A stretch of 64,000 bases of DNA from Bacteroidetes bacterium 37-13 (GTDB taxonomy: Bacteria > Bacteroidota > Bacteroidia > Chitinophagales > LD1): NCBI GenBank assembly GCA_001897535.1, contig MKTC01000007.1, positions 1 to 64,000 of the forward strand, written 5' to 3'. The position numbers and the translations under genes are program-made. Every line of letters starts with the position of its first letter. The first letter of the stretch is position 1. Positions 1 to 10,143 of this stretch are shown here, piece after piece. The notes beneath the pieces were generated by a model, which made no database searches, had not been told where the DNA came from, and saw nothing but the letters and a program-made list of their open reading frames with translations.

Positions 1-565
1 AGCGGAGGCGGATTTACAGCACTGCAAGGCACAGCGGCAAACAGACCAATACCAACAACTGTAGCAAGTTTAAATAATAAACCGGTAGTGCGTTTTGATG
101 GCTCAAACGATTTCTTACTGGTGAACACTTTTAACCAGAGCCAACCTTTAACCGTGTTTGCAATATGGAAGGTATCAGGAACAAATGCCAATACAGCAAA
201 CGTTTTATTTGATGGTATAGACGCAACGAACAGGCTAGCTCTTTTTGCATATCAAGCAGAAATAAGAGCAGTGGGTGGTGGAACATCACTAAGTTATGCA
301 AAAGCAATTCCTACAAATTATCTGCTAAATTCGATATTGTATAATGGAAGTTCACAAAGCGAAATATATGAGTCAGGAGTAAAAAAGGCGAGTAATAATA
401 TTATAGGCTCTAATGTGCTTACTGGGCTAAACATCGGGAGACTATATACCAACAATGCAGGATTTTTAAATGGTGATATAGCCGAAATGATATTTTATGA
501 CAGAGCTTTAGACAGCACAGAACGCCAGCAAGTAGAGCGTTATCTTAGAAATAAATATGCCCCAC
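1..565. repeat. First copy of a ~560-bp intragenic duplication
   Basis: Bases 1-565 recur at 2083-2645 in the same frame with only scattered substitutions and one 3-base indel. The first ~120 bases are almost identical. The unit encodes one LamG-like module. The high nucleotide identity points to recent duplication or gene conversion inside the adhesin gene. Confidence 0.9.
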
Positions 566-3500
566 CGGTTACATTAGGAAATGATACAATAGTAAACAGT
601 TTTTGCCCTTTTGTGCTTAATGCACAAAAGCCTTGGTTCGCATCTTATTTATGGAATACCGGTGCAAACACAGCATCAATATCTATAGCCCAATCTGGAA
701 TTTATTCAGTAGCAGTTACAGATATATTTGGGTATAAAAGTTATGATACCATTCAGGTTACATTGCCTAGTAAAGACTCATTACATTTTGTTCCTCAAAG
801 CCGCACTCTCTGCTATGGCGATTCTACACTCTTAAGTGTAGCACTTCAAAATAAAGGATTTTCGTTTACTTGGAATACCGGAGCTACCACAGAAACAATT
901 TATGCAAAAAACGCAGGTAACTATTCCGTAACCATTACAGATGCACAAGGCTGTTCAGTAAAGTCTGATACATTAGTTGTAAAAGTGGACAGTTTGAGTG
1001 TTTTAGCTTCATTAGGAAATGACACATCAATGTGTGCCGGTAATAAAATAGCCTTGCAAAGAGGGCAAATTCCAGGTTTAACATACTTGTGGAGTGATGG
1101 AAGCACCCTGCCAACATTGGCTATCATCAATTCCGGCAGCTATTCGCTTTTAGCTACAACTGCTAATGGGTGCGAGTTTAGAGATACTATTTTAGTAACC
1201 ATAAGCGGGGTTGCACCAACAGTAACTTTTACTGCAGATACCGTTTGTTTTGGAGCATCAACATCATTTTTTCCAACTACAATTCCTTCGGTAGTAGATA
1301 GTTTATTTTGGGACTTTGGTGGTGGGCTAAATTCAAAACAAATATCTCCCATGGTTACATTGCCGGCTTTTGGAAATGTTAGTGCTTCACTAACAGCATA
1401 TTCTAACGGATGCTCAGCAATAATTATTGATACTGCTTATGTATATAAAAATCCTGTGGCGGGAATTGCCTCACAGGATACATTTTGCCTCAATTCACCC
1501 GCAACTTTTTCAGAAGCGAATATTATTTCTCCGGAGCAAACAGTACAAACATGGGAATGGGATATTTCTTCCATCGGAACGTTTAATACTTCAAGCGTTT
1601 CTACTTCATTTTCTTCTTTAGGAAATTATTTTGTAAAACACAAAGTAGTTACCGATAAGCAGTGTTCAGATTCAACCACAAAAAATATCATTATTGCCCC
1701 TGCTGTTGCGCCTCCAACTGCTATAGCTCTTACAAGCCCAGTAGATCTGAGTAGCTTTTTAGTTGGAACAATTACATTCTCGTGGAGTAGTGCAAACAAT
1801 GCCAATAAATATAAATTACAAGTTAGTACAGATACAGCATTTCAAACAATTATTGAAAATACCTCAACAACAAACACATCTGCAACATTAACAATCCCCG
1901 AGTCTTCAGCATTTTATTACTGGCGTGTAATAGCTCTTAACCGTTGTGGAGATTCTTCTGTATCATTATATAGAACATTTAGCGTTTTTAAAGTAACAAC
2001 AATTCCTAATTTAAAAGCATGGTATCGGGCAGATAGCTTAATAACATTAACAGGAGGAGCTGTAAGCAGTTGGGGCGATGCAAGCGGAGGCGGATTTACA
2101 GCACTGCAAGGCACAGCGGCAAACAGACCAATACCAACAACTGTAGCAAGTTTAAATAATAAACCGGTAGTGCGTTTTGATGGCTCAAACGATTTTTTAC
2201 TGGTGAACACTTTTAACCAGAGCCAGCCTTTAACGGTATTTACAATATGGAAAGTATCAGGTACAAATACAACATCTGCAAACACATTGTTTGATGGTGT
2301 AGATGCTACAAATAGACTAACTTTTATGGCATATCAAGGAGAGTTAAGAGCAGTGGGTGGTGGAACAGCACTAGGTTATGCAAAAGGAATTCCTACAAAT
2401 TACCTGCTAAATTCGATATTGTATAATGGAAGTTCACAAAGCGAAATATATGAGTCAGGAGTAAAAAAGACGAGCAGTAATACTATAGGTTCTAATGTGC
2501 TTACCGCACTAAACATAGGAAGATTATTTAACAATGCAGGATCTTTAAATGGCGATATAGCCGAAATGATATTTTATGATAGAGCTTTAGACAGCATAGA
2601 GCGACAACAAGTAGAACGCTATCTAAGAAACAAATATGCCCCACCCGTGAGCTTGGGACCGGATATTAACTTTGCTTATGGTGCGTGCGATACTACCTTA
2701 AGAATAAAGAGTCATTTTACAAAAGTACTTTGGAGTACCGGAGATACAAATGTTTATACTCTAAAAGTAAAGCAATCGGGAAGTTACTGGGTTAGGGCAA
2801 CAGATGTTTTTGGGTTTGTTTCTACAGATACTATTAATGTAGTTGTTCCATATTCTAACTGGAAAATGAATAGAGTAAATGACACGGTAATGTGTGTTGG
2901 AAACTCGATACAGTTAGAATATAACATTACCGGTTCTCCTTATTCACTTTATTGGTCAACAGGCGATAGCGGAACAAACCAAATTACAGTAACCCAAGCC
3001 GGAAATTATTTTGTGCAAGTTAAAGACACGATAGGCTGTGCGCTCACAAGCGATACAATATCTGTAGCAATAGATAGTATTAAGTATTTCTCAGTTTTAG
3101 ATAATGACACAATTGCGTGTACTAATGCACCATTGGGATTATACACCTACAATTATCCCTATTCTACTTTTTCTTGGAGTACCAATGGAAATAAAGACAC
3201 TATTTCAATTCCCGGTGGCGGATTACTTTATGTAACCGTAACCGATGTGAATGGCTGTTCGGTGAGAGACTCCATAAATGTTGCTGTAAAAGGCGTAGCT
3301 CCAGCAGTAGATTTTTCGTTTACAAATAAATGTTTTGGCGACACAACAGTATTTACAAACCTTACTACCGTAACAGCTCCGGAACAAATTACACAATGGG
3401 TTTGGAATATGGGTAGTAACGATACTTTGCTCGACCAAAATCCAATTAAATATTTTCCGGTTGTTGGCTCTTTTAATGTTGCACTAACTGCGGTTACTGA

Positions 3501-5118
3501 TTCCGGTTGTGTAACCACAAAAACAAAAGTAGTAGCAATTGGCTCAAGACCTAAACCATTGGTTTCTTACAATATTACTTGCGCAAATTCTTCTACGCTT
3601 ATTTCTGATGCGAGCACTATAGTGTTTGGCGATACAATTATTAGCTATGTTTGGACATTGCCAAATGGTGCTACTTATACAACAAGAAATCTAACTTACA
3701 AATTTGATTCTGTAGGCATTCACCCTGTAAAACTCGTAGTAAGTTCTACAAAAGGTTGTGTAGATTCTACGATTGCAAACATTGAAGTTTTTCCACCGAT
3801 AAACGCAGGTTTTGTTTTTGATAACCAGTGTATAGGAAAACCAACCGTATTTAAAGACACCACTCATTCACTTTCAATATCAAAACGGGTATGGAAACTT
3901 ACAAACTTGCCAGGTGTAATTAACGACTCTATGCAGTTTGAAAAGACATTTTATACAGCAGATTCTTTTGATGTAATTTATGAAGTTACCAATGCCATTG
4001 GATGTAAAGATACTGTTCAAAAAGCAGTAGTTATCTATCCAACACCAATTGCTGATTTTATTGACTCTGCAGGCTGTGTTGGCGGTAGCGTAACGCTACA
4101 ACAAAGTTCAGTTTCGTCAGATTCAATTGTGAGTTTTGATTGGAAATTTGGCAGCAAAACTTCAAAATATATTGCGCCAACTTTTGCACTTCCTGATACG
4201 GGAAAAGTTTCAGTAAGTTTAAAAATAAAAACGCTGAAAGGTTGTGTAGATTCTGCAACCAAAACATTCACCATTCTTTCGTTGCCAAAAGCAGAATTTG
4301 TGTTTGATCCTTTCTTTGGTGAAGCACCTCTAAATGTTACCATGACCAACCAAAGCCAAAGAGCAACAAGCTATTTTTGGAACTTTGGAAATGGAGACTT
4401 TTCTACCGATAAAGACCCAACGGTTACTTATTTAAACAACGATACTTTCGATATAAAACTTATAGCGCAAAATAATTTGGGTTGTACCGATTCGATAAGC
4501 AAAAAAATGGTGGTAATTCCTACCAATGCAGATATTGAATTGATAAGTATAAACACACAACGCACGCAGCTTGCAGATGGTAATTTTTCAGTTACAATTA
4601 TTGCGCGCTATGCCAATGTGGGAACACAGCCAATAGTGAGCGCACAATTTTTGGCAACGATAGAAAGAGGAAATACTATTATGGACGATTGGAGCGGATT
4701 GTTGCGCCCGGGTGAAGTGCTTGTACACACTTTCAGTTCACAGTTTTATGTGCCGAAAAGCGCGAAAACTCAATATGTTTGCGTTGATGCAATAAACGTA
4801 AACAACGGTGCAGAAAAGAATCTTTCTAACAATAAGAATTGTAAAAGCATTGATAATCAATTGGTGGTTACAAAGCTTTATCCAAACCCTGCAGCAGGAA
4901 CGGTCTTTTTAGATATAATAATTCCTGATGCAACAAATTTTACCTTTGAAATAAGCAATGAAATGGGGCAACGATTATTGAGAAATGCGGAGTTTAACGC
5001 AGTGAAAGGTTACAACAAAGTGGACTTTGATGTTAGAAGCTTTTTACCGGGAATTTATTTCCTAAAAACAATCTATAACGACAATGTTGAAATTCAGAAA
5101 TTTCAAGTTGTGAGGTAA
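1..5118 (+). CDS. Large type IX-secreted surface protein, 5' end outside window
   Basis: The frame is open from base 1, so the gene begins upstream of the window; at least 1705 codons are present. It contains two near-identical LamG/concanavalin-like modules (codons 1-190 and about 695-880), Ig/PKD-like beta domains rich in SxxDTI and WNTG motifs, and a C-terminal type IX secretion sorting domain that begins with the typical KLYPNPAAG and ends with the short basic tail FQVVR. Such proteins are exported by Sec, crossed through the outer membrane by the type IX system and anchored or released at the surface. The likely role is adhesion or gliding; no catalytic motif was seen. The product family is confident, the exact ligand unknown. 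Confidence 0.85.
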   Translation, partial: SGGGFTALQGTAANRPIPTTVASLNNKPVVRFDGSNDFLLVNTFNQSQPLTVFAIWKVSGTNANTANVLFDGIDATNRLALFAYQAEIRAVGGGTSLSYAKAIPTNYLLNSILYNGSSQSEIYESGVKKASNNIIGSNVLTGLNIGRLYTNNAGFLNGDIAEMIFYDRALDSTERQQVERYLRNKYAPPVTLGNDTIVNSFCPFVLNAQKPWFASYLWNTGANTASISIAQSGIYSVAVTDIFGYKSYDTIQVTLPSKDSLHFVPQSRTLCYGDSTLLSVALQNKGFSFTWNTGATTETIYAKNAGNYSVTITDAQGCSVKSDTLVVKVDSLSVLASLGNDTSMCAGNKIALQRGQIPGLTYLWSDGSTLPTLAIINSGSYSLLATTANGCEFRDTILVTISGVAPTVTFTADTVCFGASTSFFPTTIPSVVDSLFWDFGGGLNSKQISPMVTLPAFGNVSASLTAYSNGCSAIIIDTAYVYKNPVAGIASQDTFCLNSPATFSEANIISPEQTVQTWEWDISSIGTFNTSSVSTSFSSLGNYFVKHKVVTDKQCSDSTTKNIIIAPAVAPPTAIALTSPVDLSSFLVGTITFSWSSANNANKYKLQVSTDTAFQTIIENTSTTNTSATLTIPESSAFYYWRVIALNRCGDSSVSLYRTFSVFKVTTIPNLKAWYRADSLITLTGGAVSSWGDASGGGFTALQGTAANRPIPTTVASLNNKPVVRFDGSNDFLLVNTFNQSQPLTVFTIWKVSGTNTTSANTLFDGVDATNRLTFMAYQGELRAVGGGTALGYAKGIPTNYLLNSILYNGSSQSEIYESGVKKTSSNTIGSNVLTALNIGRLFNNAGSLNGDIAEMIFYDRALDSIERQQVERYLRNKYAPPVSLGPDINFAYGACDTTLRIKSHFTKVLWSTGDTNVYTLKVKQSGSYWVRATDVFGFVSTDTINVVVPYSNWKMNRVNDTVMCVGNSIQLEYNITGSPYSLYWSTGDSGTNQITVTQAGNYFVQVKDTIGCALTSDTISVAIDSIKYFSVLDNDTIACTNAPLGLYTYNYPYSTFSWSTNGNKDTISIPGGGLLYVTVTDVNGCSVRDSINVAVKGVAPAVDFSFTNKCFGDTTVFTNLTTVTAPEQITQWVWNMGSNDTLLDQNPIKYFPVVGSFNVALTAVTDSGCVTTKTKVVAIGSRPKPLVSYNITCANSSTLISDASTIVFGDTIISYVWTLPNGATYTTRNLTYKFDSVGIHPVKLVVSSTKGCVDSTIANIEVFPPINAGFVFDNQCIGKPTVFKDTTHSLSISKRVWKLTNLPGVINDSMQFEKTFYTADSFDVIYEVTNAIGCKDTVQKAVVIYPTPIADFIDSAGCVGGSVTLQQSSVSSDSIVSFDWKFGSKTSKYIAPTFALPDTGKVSVSLKIKTLKGCVDSATKTFTILSLPKAEFVFDPFFGEAPLNVTMTNQSQRATSYFWNFGNGDFSTDKDPTVTYLNNDTFDIKLIAQNNLGCTDSISKKMVVIPTNADIELISINTQRTQLADGNFSVTIIARYANVGTQPIVSAQFLATIERGNTIMDDWSGLLRPGEVLVHTFSSQFYVPKSAKTQYVCVDAINVNNGAEKNLSNNKNCKSIDNQLVVTKLYPNPAAGTVFLDIIIPDATNFTFEISNEMGQRLLRNAEFNAVKGYNKVDFDVRSFLPGIYFLKTIYNDNVEIQKFQVVR
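2083..2645. repeat. Second copy of the ~560-bp intragenic duplication
   Basis: Partner of the repeat at the left edge, offset 2082 bases. Divergence is concentrated in the middle of the module, while both ends stay nearly identical, as expected if conversion still acts on it. Confidence 0.9.
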
Positions 5119-5245
5119 GATGTAGTGATTTGTTTTTTAGAAGCCTCAGGTCATCAATAAAAGAGAAATGGTTATAAGGTATAAATCCAAATTATCTTCA
5201 ATAATATAGGAGTAAGACCAGAACAAAAGTATAAATTTGTTCTGA

Positions 5246-5947
5246 AATGCTTGTGAATATAGCAAATTGAGCGATTGCAAAATTAAAAAACTCATAGGGT
5301 GTTTTTGTTCGGATATTGAAGCTAGTAAAACAACCGAAATTTTGAATTTGAATCGCAAAACTATCAATCATTATTATCGAATATTTAGAGATACCATTTT
5401 CACCAAACAACAGAACGATAAGCGGCTGTTTTTTGGGGATACTTACAGAAAGTTATTTTGGAGCTAAGAGATTACGCGGAATAAATATGCCACAGAAACG
5501 TGGGCGAGGAACTTGGAAACAAGCTGTGTTTAGAATTTTTGAAAGAGATGGACGAGTTTATACAGAGTTAATTCCTGATGTAAAAGAAGAAACTTTACGC
5601 AAAGTAATCAAAGGAAAGGTAAGCCCTGAAAGTGGTGTATCCACTGATGGTTGGCGAGGATATAGTGGTTTGTTAGATATTGATATGACAAACATTTTCG
5701 GATAGATAAAAGCAAAAGTTTTTCCAACAAAAATGTCGTTCACATAAATGGCATTGAAAGTTTTTGGAGTTTTACAAAACGTAGATTGGCGAAGTTCAAT
5801 GGCGGAAAAAGTACCTTTGGATTACATCTAAAGGAATGCGAGTGGCGTTGGCGAAAAGCAAATCAAGAAATGGAAAAAGAGTTGTGGGAACTTTTACTGA
5901 ATTTGAAACAGGAAAAACAAAAAAATCTTGTGAAAAGGAACAGCTAA
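5246..5947 (+). pseudogene. IS1595-family transposase remnant
   Basis: Three pieces in different frames make one IS1595-like DDE transposase. Codons from 5246 to about 5440 give the SDCKIKKLI helix-turn-helix part. About 5433-5700 gives ESYFGAKR...RGRGTWKQAVF...VSTDGWRGY. From about 5690 to the stop at 5947 comes HFRIDKSKSFSNKNV...NGIESFW...KECEWRWR. Frameshifts lie near 5440 and 5695. The first catalytic Asp, normally in D-E-S-Y-F-G, reads Thr here, so the gene is dead even apart from the frameshifts. I could not define terminal inverted repeats or a target duplication. Confidence 0.85.
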
Positions 5948-6090
5948 ATAGTTGTTCTTTTTCAAAAGAATAAATCTTTTTTTTAAAATCTTCTGGTATA
6001 GAGTCTTATTTAATACTCATAAGCTCCAACCTGCTCCTGTCGCTTAACCGGAACTTAGGTTATAGCTATTTCAGAATTAGGATAGGGATA

Positions 6091-6124
6091 AAAAAAAGGC
6101 CACTCTTTCGAGTAGCCTTTTTTA
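6091..6124 (-). terminator. Intrinsic terminator of the 6145-8973 gene
   Basis: On the - strand AAAAGGCTACTC pairs with GAGTGGCC and runs into a T tract; the hairpin starts about 20 bases after the stop codon. A-runs and T-runs on both sides make it potentially bidirectional, so it may also stop readthrough from the transposase remnant. Confidence 0.75.
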
Positions 6125-6144
6125 TGATTTCTGTAATTTTAGTA

Positions 6145-8973
6145 TTACTTAATCAAAGTGAATTTTAAAGTTTTTGATGCAGTGTTTTTACGGATATTTA
6201 CTAAGTAAATTCCTTTTGCAGCATCACTTAAATTAAAGTTGTGTTCTTTTTGAACTTTTGCTGTTGCAACCACTTCGCCAATTAAATTGCTAATTGTTAC
6301 ATCGTATAAATTGTCATCTCCAATTTCCAATTTGAATGTTCCGTTGTTTGGATTTGGCATCAATTTCACAGCAAAGCCTGAGCTAATATCGCTAATGCTA
6401 ACACCGGTAACATTTTGTGCAGCACTGGTTGCTTGGCAGCTATTGCCATCGGTAACTACAACAGTGTATGAACCATTTTGTGTAGCAGTATAATTTTGTG
6501 AAGTAGCACCATTAATGTTATTGCCGTTTAATTGCCATTGGTAGCTCGAAAATGCTCCTGTGCTTAATGCGTTGCCATTAGCAGTAATTGTAGGCGAAGG
6601 AAGTTGGTTTACTGTAACAGTAACAGTAGCAGTAGCACTGCAACCATTAGTGTTAGAAACGGTTACTGTATAAGTAGTTGCAGTTGTTGGATTTACTTTT
6701 ACCACAGCATTAGTACCTAAACTATTTGACCAAGCATAAGTTCCACCTCCGGTTGCAGTTAAAGTTGCAGTATCTCCGGCACAAATAGTATTGTTCCCGG
6801 TAATAGCAGCAGTTGGCGCACCAGGGTTGCTTAAGTTTACAGTAGCAGTAGCAGTACAGCCATTCACATCAGTTACTGTGGCAGTATAGCTTCCGGCAGG
6901 CAAGTTGCTTGCAGTGGCAGAGTTTTGAGCAGGATTGGTGTTCCAGCTATAAGTATAAGCCGGAGTGCCACCTGTTGCAGAAACACTCACTGTGCCGTTT
7001 GATTGACCGCAGTTAGGTTGAGTGCCAGCTGTGGCAGTAGCAGCAAGTGTATTTGGTGTATTGTTGATGGTTACGCTCGCAGTAGCAGTAGCTCCTGATG
7101 GTACATCAGTTACAGTAACTTGGTATGTTCCAGGATTTAATCCGGAAACACCTGAGGCAGAACTTCCATTACTCCATGCGTAAGTATAATTTGTTCCTCC
7201 ACTTGGCGCAGCTTCTGCAGTTCCTTTGGTATTGCAAATTACATCTGTTTTAGTCATGTTTATTGTAATAGTAGGAGCAGAGCAAGAAATAGCAACAAAG
7301 TTAGTTGTTTGTGCAGAGTTTACCGCAGGGCAAGTAACACCTTGATTTACTGCACGAATAAAAGTTGGTTCATAGCCTGTAACTCCAAATGTAGAAGCTA
7401 AAGTAGAAAGTTCACCACTCTGTGTGCCAAAGCCTCCGGTAATTGTTACATAAAATAGAATTTTATATTGACCACAAGCAGCATTTGTAGTTCCACTTAT
7501 TCTGTAGCAGCCATTTGTTCCACCATTATATGTAGCAGGATTTTGGTTAAGTGTAGCAGTTAAACCGGTTGGTACATTTCTAATGCTATCTACTTTTAAG
7601 CTGGTAACCGGATAGGTTAGAATAGTTGCAGGTACAATAAATGAAATATCTTGTGAGAATGCTTGCCCGTTAATAGCACAAGGAATTGCTGAAGATGCCG
7701 GACTAAACCCTGAACCACCCGGAACTGGTGTACAAACGCCTTGTGCAGCTAAGGTTGTGAAAGTTATATCTTGGCCGTTGGTAGTACCATCTGCATTTAC
7801 ACCTCTTGCGCGAAAATGGTAAGTAGTGTTAGGTTGCAAATTAGATACATTTGCTGCAATAGGAGTAGTTGTTGTACCTGTAACTGTAGCAGGGGATCCT
7901 AAATAAGGAGTGCCATAAGCTACTGTTGTGCCAAAATCGAAATAAGATTGAGTGCTTACACTATTTGCATTTATAGAACCATTAAGAGTAGCACTGGTTG
8001 AGGTTATATTGGTAGCAGCATTGGTAACTACTGTTGGCGGAGTTGGAGTGCTTATAGTTACATAAGCTACAATCCAAAAATCACCATAAAATAATTCGCA
8101 GGTAGCAAATTCTAAGGTATTGTTGCCATCACAATCATTGCCAAGTAATCCATAACCGGAAAGATTTGTAACAGGAGCAGAGGTGGTTGTGTAATTTATA
8201 TACCCAAAGCTATTGCCTGGAACAGTTGAATTGCTGTAAAGGCAAGCTCCTGCACAGTTGTTCCTGTAGCCGGTTAATAAATTAAATTTATTAGCAGTAT
8301 CGCCTTGGTAATCAACACGCACACCAAACGGAGCGCCTACAGGCAATGTAGTATTTACATTAAATGTTTTTAGGTAAACGCCATTCATTACGGGGATTCC
8401 TTGTGCATTTAAGTTGCCGGTTCCGGTTGCATTTAATGTTTGTGACCATAGTGCCGGAGTTGTAACAACTGTATTTGCGCCAGTTCCGCTTATGCTTGCC
8501 TGATTAATATTAAATACTGAAACTGTTAAAGTATCAGGCTTTGTAGTAAGTGTTCTGTTATGAAAATAATACACATCAACACTATCTACTCTCACTGTTT
8601 TGCCGGCATAACCTCCTAAATCTTGCGATGGATAAGTAGCCTGTAAATTTATTAACGAATCAAAAAATACCATACCATTTCTGTAAGTCTGGTTGATATT
8701 ATTTCCATAGCGTAAGTTAATGTTTGTATAGCCTAAGCTAAATCTTTTTCCGGTAGTATCAGCAGCATAATCATTTAAATTATCATCTAAATAGCTAATC
8801 ATAGCTTGCGTTGAGCTACGTCCCGCATTAGTTTTAATTGCTGGTTTTTGTACATTAAATGTATTCGTAGGTTTTTGAAGCCCGGGAGCTTTAACGTAAC
8901 TCGTAACTAAATTTTGAGCGTTTAGCGCAACAACCGTTATGAGTAATGTTGCTAGTAAGGAGAGTTTTCTCAT
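6145..8973 (-). CDS. Type IX-secreted multidomain protein with PKD/SprB-like repeats
   Basis: 942 residues with an N-terminal signal peptide (MRKLSLLATLLITVVALNAQ). A beta-rich N-terminal half is followed by a fibronectin-like segment (about residues 310-410, TNITSTSATLNGSINANS) and at least three repeats of the SprB/PKD type with GGTPAYTYSW and GSYTATVTD signatures (about 570-850). A C-terminal sorting domain starts at VKLMPNPNNGTFKL and ends KTLKFTLIK. It is therefore a predicted substrate of the type IX secretion system acting at the cell surface. The low-complexity threonine-rich repeats could recombine. No enzymatic motif was recognised. It has its own promoter element and terminator, so it is a single-gene unit. 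Confidence 0.85.
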   Translation of the reverse strand: MRKLSLLATLLITVVALNAQNLVTSYVKAPGLQKPTNTFNVQKPAIKTNAGRSSTQAMISYLDDNLNDYAADTTGKRFSLGYTNINLRYGNNINQTYRNGMVFFDSLINLQATYPSQDLGGYAGKTVRVDSVDVYYFHNRTLTTKPDTLTVSVFNINQASISGTGANTVVTTPALWSQTLNATGTGNLNAQGIPVMNGVYLKTFNVNTTLPVGAPFGVRVDYQGDTANKFNLLTGYRNNCAGACLYSNSTVPGNSFGYINYTTTSAPVTNLSGYGLLGNDCDGNNTLEFATCELFYGDFWIVAYVTISTPTPPTVVTNAATNITSTSATLNGSINANSVSTQSYFDFGTTVAYGTPYLGSPATVTGTTTTPIAANVSNLQPNTTYHFRARGVNADGTTNGQDITFTTLAAQGVCTPVPGGSGFSPASSAIPCAINGQAFSQDISFIVPATILTYPVTSLKVDSIRNVPTGLTATLNQNPATYNGGTNGCYRISGTTNAACGQYKILFYVTITGGFGTQSGELSTLASTFGVTGYEPTFIRAVNQGVTCPAVNSAQTTNFVAISCSAPTITINMTKTDVICNTKGTAEAAPSGGTNYTYAWSNGSSASGVSGLNPGTYQVTVTDVPSGATATASVTINNTPNTLAATATAGTQPNCGQSNGTVSVSATGGTPAYTYSWNTNPAQNSATASNLPAGSYTATVTDVNGCTATATVNLSNPGAPTAAITGNNTICAGDTATLTATGGGTYAWSNSLGTNAVVKVNPTTATTYTVTVSNTNGCSATATVTVTVNQLPSPTITANGNALSTGAFSSYQWQLNGNNINGATSQNYTATQNGSYTVVVTDGNSCQATSAAQNVTGVSISDISSGFAVKLMPNPNNGTFKLEIGDDNLYDVTISNLIGEVVATAKVQKEHNFNLSDAAKGIYLVNIRKNTASKTLKFTLIK

Positions 8974-9005
8974 ATAAAATTATTATGTGATAAATTTTGT
9001 TTGTA

Positions 9006-9013
9006 CAAATATA
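9006..9013 (-). promoter_or_regulatory. Bacteroidota -7 element TATATTTG for the 6145-8973 gene
   Basis: On the - strand TATATTTG matches the TAnnTTTG consensus exactly, about 33 bases before the ATG. No clear TTG -33 element stands at the expected distance, so only the -7 box is supported. Confidence 0.55.
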
Positions 9014-9141
9014 CTTTTTCCTCGGAATAGAAGCAGTTATATAGTGAATAAAATTTTAATTATTATTTGCAAAGCCTAAAAGTGAATATTTAAACAACCG
9101 AAAAACTATCAAACAAACTTTTAGCATTAGCTTTGCTCCAC

Positions 9142-10143
9142 ATGTTGAAGAAACTTTTTGCAGGCCCGTTTACAATTTTCTATATAGTATTTGTTTACAC
9201 TATTGCGTTTTCGGTGTGGTGGGCATATTTGCTTTATTCTAAAAACGAAGCTGCTTTTAGTGAAAAATTGGAGTTAGATAAAATTCACTATACCACCACC
9301 GCAGGCAACGATGCCGATTTTACTACAACCGATACCTATAAACGCAATTTTGAAAAATACCAACGCCAAAGAGTGATGATTTTGGCAGAAGGAAGTGTAT
9401 TTGTTTTGCTCTTAATTGTCGGCTTGATGCAGGTGCGAAGAGTGTTTGCAAAGGAAATTGCATTGGCAGCTTTGCAGCGCAATTTTGTACATTCCATTAC
9501 GCATGAGTTAAAGTCGCCTTTGGCTTCTATTAAAGCATCGTTGCAAACATTTCAAAAGCGAAATTTAGAGCCCGAAAAACGAGATAAACTTGTTGTTAAT
9601 TCACTCTCGGATGTTGAACGTTTAGAAAGTTTGGTTGATAATATTCTTATTGCCGCCAAAATTGAGCGCGAGGAGCACGGTTTAGAACCTGATTTGGTAG
9701 ATATAAGTTTCGTTTGCGAGCAAATTTCCAAGCGCTATTTCTCCAATAAAAAAGAGATAGTTTTAGTTACTGAAATTGCTTCAAATGTTTACTTGAAAAT
9801 AAGCAAAGTAGGCTTCGCTTCGGTGGTAAATAATTTAGTGGAAAATGCCATTAAATATTCACCCGAGAATGCTACGGTGAAATTACAATTGCAGCAGTTA
9901 AATAACATTGTAAAACTTACGATTTCTGATACTGGATTTGGAATTCCTGAAGCAGAAAGAAGTAAAATATTTCAGAAGTTTTATCGCATTGGCAATGAAG
10001 AAACGCGTAAAAACAAAGGCACAGGTTTAGGACTTTATATTGTGAAACGTGTGGTGGATGTTTTTAAAGGGAAAATTACTATTAAAAATAACACGCCAAG
10101 CGGTACAATTTTTGAACTTGAGTTTATGCAAACTCAAGCGTAA
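9142..10143 (+). CDS. Membrane sensor histidine kinase
   Basis: 333 residues from the ATG at 9142; an in-frame TTG three codons upstream is less likely. Transmembrane segments lie at about 9-31 and 79-97 and enclose a short periplasmic sensor loop of about 45 residues. The HisKA dimerisation helix carries the phospho-acceptor His121 in HSITHELKSPLASIKA. The ATPase domain shows the N box (NNLVENAIKYSP), G1 (DTGFGIP) and G2 (GTGLGLYIVKR). It would autophosphorylate and pass phosphate to a response regulator, but none is adjacent: the gene converges on secA. The stimulus is unknown. Confidence 0.9.
   Translation: MLKKLFAGPFTIFYIVFVYTIAFSVWWAYLLYSKNEAAFSEKLELDKIHYTTTAGNDADFTTTDTYKRNFEKYQRQRVMILAEGSVFVLLLIVGLMQVRRVFAKEIALAALQRNFVHSITHELKSPLASIKASLQTFQKRNLEPEKRDKLVVNSLSDVERLESLVDNILIAAKIEREEHGLEPDLVDISFVCEQISKRYFSNKKEIVLVTEIASNVYLKISKVGFASVVNNLVENAIKYSPENATVKLQLQQLNNIVKLTISDTGFGIPEAERSKIFQKFYRIGNEETRKNKGTGLGLYIVKRVVDVFKGKITIKNNTPSGTIFELEFMQTQA

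Noticed and set aside
5119-6090. Complete insertion sequence with inverted repeats
   Set aside because: I could not match terminal inverted repeats or an 8-bp duplication around the transposase remnant; only the broken gene is reported.
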